A stretch of DNA of 9,133 nt from Symbiobacteriaceae bacterium (GTDB lineage Bacteria; Bacillota; JAAYKD01; WRDA01): the NCBI GenBank assembly GCA_009783675.1, contig WRDA01000042.1, positions 1 through 9,133 of the forward strand. Direction: 5' to 3'. Numbering within the stretch: the stretch's first letter is position 1; each line of letters starts with the position of its first letter. This document shows positions 6,803 to 9,133 of this stretch, piece after piece. The notes below the pieces were generated by a model that was not told where the DNA came from, did not search any database, and worked only from the letters and a program-made list of their open reading frames with translations. A program made the position numbers and the translations under genes.

Positions 6803-8440
6803 TTAGGGGAGGTGCAGGACATGCTTGGTGGTACCCGCTCTCTCTCCACATACAGAGATTGTTACTTCGCTCCCTGGATTACCCTGGATGAGCCACTCTG
6901 CTTTCTTTTCGCTGCGTCCACTAAGGTGACCAAGATCCAGTTTTGCTTTTCCCTGGGCAATAGTAACACCCTCGCCGCAAAGAGTGGCTTCCACAGGCTT
7001 GGTTACACGGATACGTGTAGCCAGGGTTGTGCCTGCACTGTTGAGATAACCTCCATTGACAATCCCACAGGTTATCTTATATAGTCCATCGGTTAACTTT
7101 TCTACTTTTACTTTACGTATGGCCAGGAAAGCCATTGCTTTAGCCTGCATATTTGTGAAGCGCATGTTTTTCTCACAGAGTTCCGGTAAGAACTGAGGTG
7201 GAGGGTTTTGGAATGTGTACTTGCTCTTCCAACCACCAATTTCCACAGTGCCGAGTTGGGGATGCTCGTAACTCTCCCAGGCCAGGAAACCATCCAGGCT
7301 CTCCTGGTCGTGCCAGGCAAATACCTTAAGCATATCGGCTTCCTGCTCTTTGTCACTCTTGGGTTGTCGAGGTCCTTCGAACTTAGGTTTCTCGCAGCCA
7401 GCAGCTACCTGAATGCTCCATAGCTCAGTAGACCAGGACAGAATGCCCCGATGATTGTAAATCCAATCCAGGTAGACACCTCTTAAGGGATTGTTTTTAT
7501 CAGCGGTAAAACCATCATAAACTGAACAGTGACCATATCCGGTCAGCTCTGCTCCCAGGGTACCCAAAAGCTTATACGCTTCGAAATCGTCCTTAACCAT
7601 CTGTGCATCGGGGATAGTACAGCAGGGACGCAGGTGAACATTACCCGAGGTATGGTAACTCATGGCTCCGGCAATATTCTTTTGCCTGATCAGAAAATCT
7701 GCGATAGCCTTAGTTTCCGGTTCTGAGAGTGCATAGTCGCCAGAGCCGATCTGTTTGGCATCGATATCCCAGAATGCCGGCATATTGCGATTAACATCCA
7801 GACCCCAGCGAGATCGTGCAGGATGGACTTCGATGCCATCGAACTCGACGATACGGCCTTCCTGGTAAACTCTGTAGTAGGTACCACCCATGTCATCGGG
7901 TTGACGTCGTACCATCAGTCGAGGATCGCTTTGCGAGACTTTCCAGTCACCGTGAGGATCTTCGATACGCATTTGAGCAATCCAACCATCACCATTGACA
8001 TCCTCTGCATGCAGGCCAGGCTGATCTTCGCTATGAGGGAAAAGGCGGGTGGATGAACGCAGGGTGAAGGGGGTATGCAGATACATCTCCGATCCATCGA
8101 TGGAAACACGAGGAACGATGTACCAAGAAATTCTTTCAAGTAACTCGGTTGCTTCCGGATCACTGCCATAATTCTCCAATAACCAACTGGCTGTATATAA
8201 AGCTACAGCAGATCCGGTGACTTCGCCGGCGTGAAAATTGGCATCTATATAGTAGCCTGGCTTTTCTGCAGCGGGGTGATTGGGAGCGGTTATCTCCATG
8301 CAGATGATCTCGCGACCCTCATAGGTCTTGCCGATGGGGTATGACCTGACCAGTTGAGGAAATGCTGTACACCAATCCGCGATCAGTTGTTTGATTTCAT
8401 CCCAGGTATAATACTTAGCGGCTTCGTAAGGAACCTTCAT
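6803..8440 (-). CDS. M14 family zinc carboxypeptidase-like metallopeptidase
   Basis: The 545-residue protein has an N-terminal M14 (carboxypeptidase A fold) catalytic domain at about 10-345. Expected residues are all visible: zinc ligands H70 and E73 in NFHAGE and H263 in SYHTSGN, substrate-carboxylate residues N217 and R218 in DVNRN, and the catalytic glutamate E339 in STELW. A DVNGDGWI segment at 147-154 resembles a calcium-binding loop. Residues about 430-545 form a second domain, probably a beta-sandwich, with VNGGYLNSAGT and GHLSGRS motifs. There is no signal peptide or membrane segment, so a cytoplasmic location and a role in trimming peptides are inferred; the substrate and cleavage mode are unknown. 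The ATG at 8440 has an AGGAG 9 bases upstream. The gene follows a paralogue by 15 bases and precedes the secreted stalk protein by 31, consistent with one operon. An amidase-type M14 activity on cell-wall peptides is an alternative. Confidence 0.92.
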   Translation of the reverse strand: MKVPYEAAKYYTWDEIKQLIADWCTAFPQLVRSYPIGKTYEGREIICMEITAPNHPAAEKPGYYIDANFHAGEVTGSAVALYTASWLLENYGSDPEATELLERISWYIVPRVSIDGSEMYLHTPFTLRSSTRLFPHSEDQPGLHAEDVNGDGWIAQMRIEDPHGDWKVSQSDPRLMVRRQPDDMGGTYYRVYQEGRIVEFDGIEVHPARSRWGLDVNRNMPAFWDIDAKQIGSGDYALSEPETKAIADFLIRQKNIAGAMSYHTSGNVHLRPCCTIPDAQMVKDDFEAYKLLGTLGAELTGYGHCSVYDGFTADKNNPLRGVYLDWIYNHRGILSWSTELWSIQVAAGCEKPKFEGPRQPKSDKEQEADMLKVFAWHDQESLDGFLAWESYEHPQLGTVEIGGWKSKYTFQNPPPQFLPELCEKNMRFTNMQAKAMAFLAIRKVKVEKLTDGLYKITCGIVNGGYLNSAGTTLATRIRVTKPVEATLCGEGVTIAQGKAKLDLGHLSGRSEKKAEWLIQGNPGSEVTISVCGERAGTTKHVLHLP

Positions 8441-8449
8441 AAGATGCGT

Positions 8450-8458
8450 CTCCTCTCA
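8450..8458 (-). promoter_or_regulatory. Shine-Dalgarno overlapping the upstream stop codon
   Basis: On the minus strand TGAGAGGAG combines the TGA stop of the upstream M14 paralogue (8458-8456) with the AGGAG of the next gene, 9 bases before its ATG. This layout suggests translational coupling of the two paralogues. Confidence 0.7.
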
Positions 8459-9133
8459 ATTCTTAAGACAGACTGTCTGCTTAACAGTCCCTGCACGGTC
8501 ACCACTGGCGATGATGGTGACTCTCTCACCGGGGCTTACCTCTACCAGCCATTCGACCTTTTTGCGTAATCCAGGAGAACTTCCTCCTCCGTAGGGTCCC
8601 TGAGAGAGGGTAGCACTGCGTCCCTGGAGGTGACCAACGGTGATCTCGCTTTCGCCTCTCAGCACTGTTCCACCACAGAGAAAAGCTTTAACAGGAGCAG
8701 TAATACGATTGTTAATCGCCTTTTGAGTGCTGGATGTGGGTAGGAAACCTGTATTCTCTACGGCTGCACTGATCAGGTACACACCCTCGCTTACTCTCTG
8801 GCAGTTCACATTGCGAATCGCCAGCTGTGGCAGACTCTCTATGTGCATCAGAGAGAAGCGCATATTTTTCTCGCATTCCTCTTCCAGGAGTGCTATTGGC
8901 GGGTTTTGACGCCCTTCTTTGGGATTCCAGCCACCAATCTCCACTGCACCAAGTTGAGGATGAACGTAAGCAGTCCAGGGGAAGAAGCAGATGCCACCCA
9001 TGACTTCATCATTCCAGCGTAAGGTCTTAAGTTGGATCTCCTCTTGTTCTTGGGGAGAGAGTTTTGCCATGGCTTGGAAACCCTTGGTTTTCACTCCCGA
9101 TCTCCCTATCAGATCCCAGAGTTCGGTGGCGAA
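8456..9133 (-). CDS. M14 family metallopeptidase paralogue, C-terminal part only
   Basis: The frame is open to the right edge and begins FATELWDLIGRSGV. ATELW aligns with STELW of the neighbouring M14 protein, so the gene continues outside the window and the GTG at 9094 is not a start. The catalytic glutamate lies in this visible TELW; zinc ligands would be upstream and cannot be checked. The remaining 225 visible codons match the neighbour throughout: HPQLGAVEIGGW, QNPP, CEKNMRFS, LAIRNV, VENTGFLPT, GHLQGRS, KKVEWLV and GDRAGT all have counterparts there. The main difference is a Gly/Ser/Pro-rich insertion of 17 codons at 8564-8614. It is the first visible gene of the minus-strand cluster; the promoter must lie further right. 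The C-terminal domain is probably a beta-sandwich of unknown role. Confidence 0.9.
   Translation of the reverse strand, partial: FATELWDLIGRSGVKTKGFQAMAKLSPQEQEEIQLKTLRWNDEVMGGICFFPWTAYVHPQLGAVEIGGWNPKEGRQNPPIALLEEECEKNMRFSLMHIESLPQLAIRNVNCQRVSEGVYLISAAVENTGFLPTSSTQKAINNRITAPVKAFLCGGTVLRGESEITVGHLQGRSATLSQGPYGGGSSPGLRKKVEWLVEVSPGERVTIIASGDRAGTVKQTVCLKN

Noticed and set aside
6770..7084. Plus-strand frame with a GGGGAGGTG-like motif near 6807
   Set aside because: The motif is the reverse of the conserved C-terminal codons of the M14 gene and the frame encodes nothing recognisable.
9092..9094. GTG as the start of a separate small protein of 212 residues
   Set aside because: The frame stays open to the window edge and the upstream codons (FATELWDLIGRSG) align with the catalytic STELW region of the neighbouring M14 protein, so the gene is cut by the window.

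Overview
The window looks like ordinary chromosome from an anaerobic or facultative Gram-positive bacterium, most likely Bacillota (Clostridia or relatives). This is inferred from gene content. carB, pyrK and a class 1B pyrD sit in one pyrimidine operon, as is typical of that phylum. A LytR-CpsA-Psr cell-wall ligase and an exported protein with paired copper-amine-oxidase-N-like (stalk) repeats also fit, as do strong GGAGGTG-type Shine-Dalgarno sequences with frequent GTG/TTG starts. Base composition is mid-range by eye. Species cannot be named from this sequence.

Layout: bases 1-3951 (+) hold the end of the pyrimidine operon. carB is truncated at the left edge and is followed by pyrK and pyrD, with pyrK and pyrD overlapping in a TAATG junction. 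Together they supply carbamoyl phosphate to de novo UMP synthesis and oxidise dihydroorotate to orotate through an FMN/FAD/2Fe-2S enzyme using NAD. pyrF and pyrE do not follow. A 131-base gap carries a near-consensus sigma-A promoter (TTGACA-17-TATGAT) for a single LCP-family gene (4083-5468, +), whose protein ends in a very acidic tail. A strong hairpin at 5501-5542 ends it and probably serves both converging transcripts.

Bases 5557-9133 (-) form a closely spaced co-directional cluster. In transcription order it holds the C-terminal part of an M14-type metallopeptidase homologue entering from the right edge, a complete M14 zinc carboxypeptidase-like protein with all expected catalytic residues, and a secreted two-repeat stalk-domain protein of unknown function. 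Gaps of 15 and 31 bases, and a Shine-Dalgarno overlapping the upstream stop codon, indicate cotranscription. The two M14 proteins are clear tandem paralogues.

No stretch over 300 bases lacks a gene. I see no tRNA, rRNA, CRISPR array, insertion sequence, phage gene or integration site. There is no convincing new biological system here. The nearest candidate is the M14-M14-stalk operon, whose joint role is not known to me.
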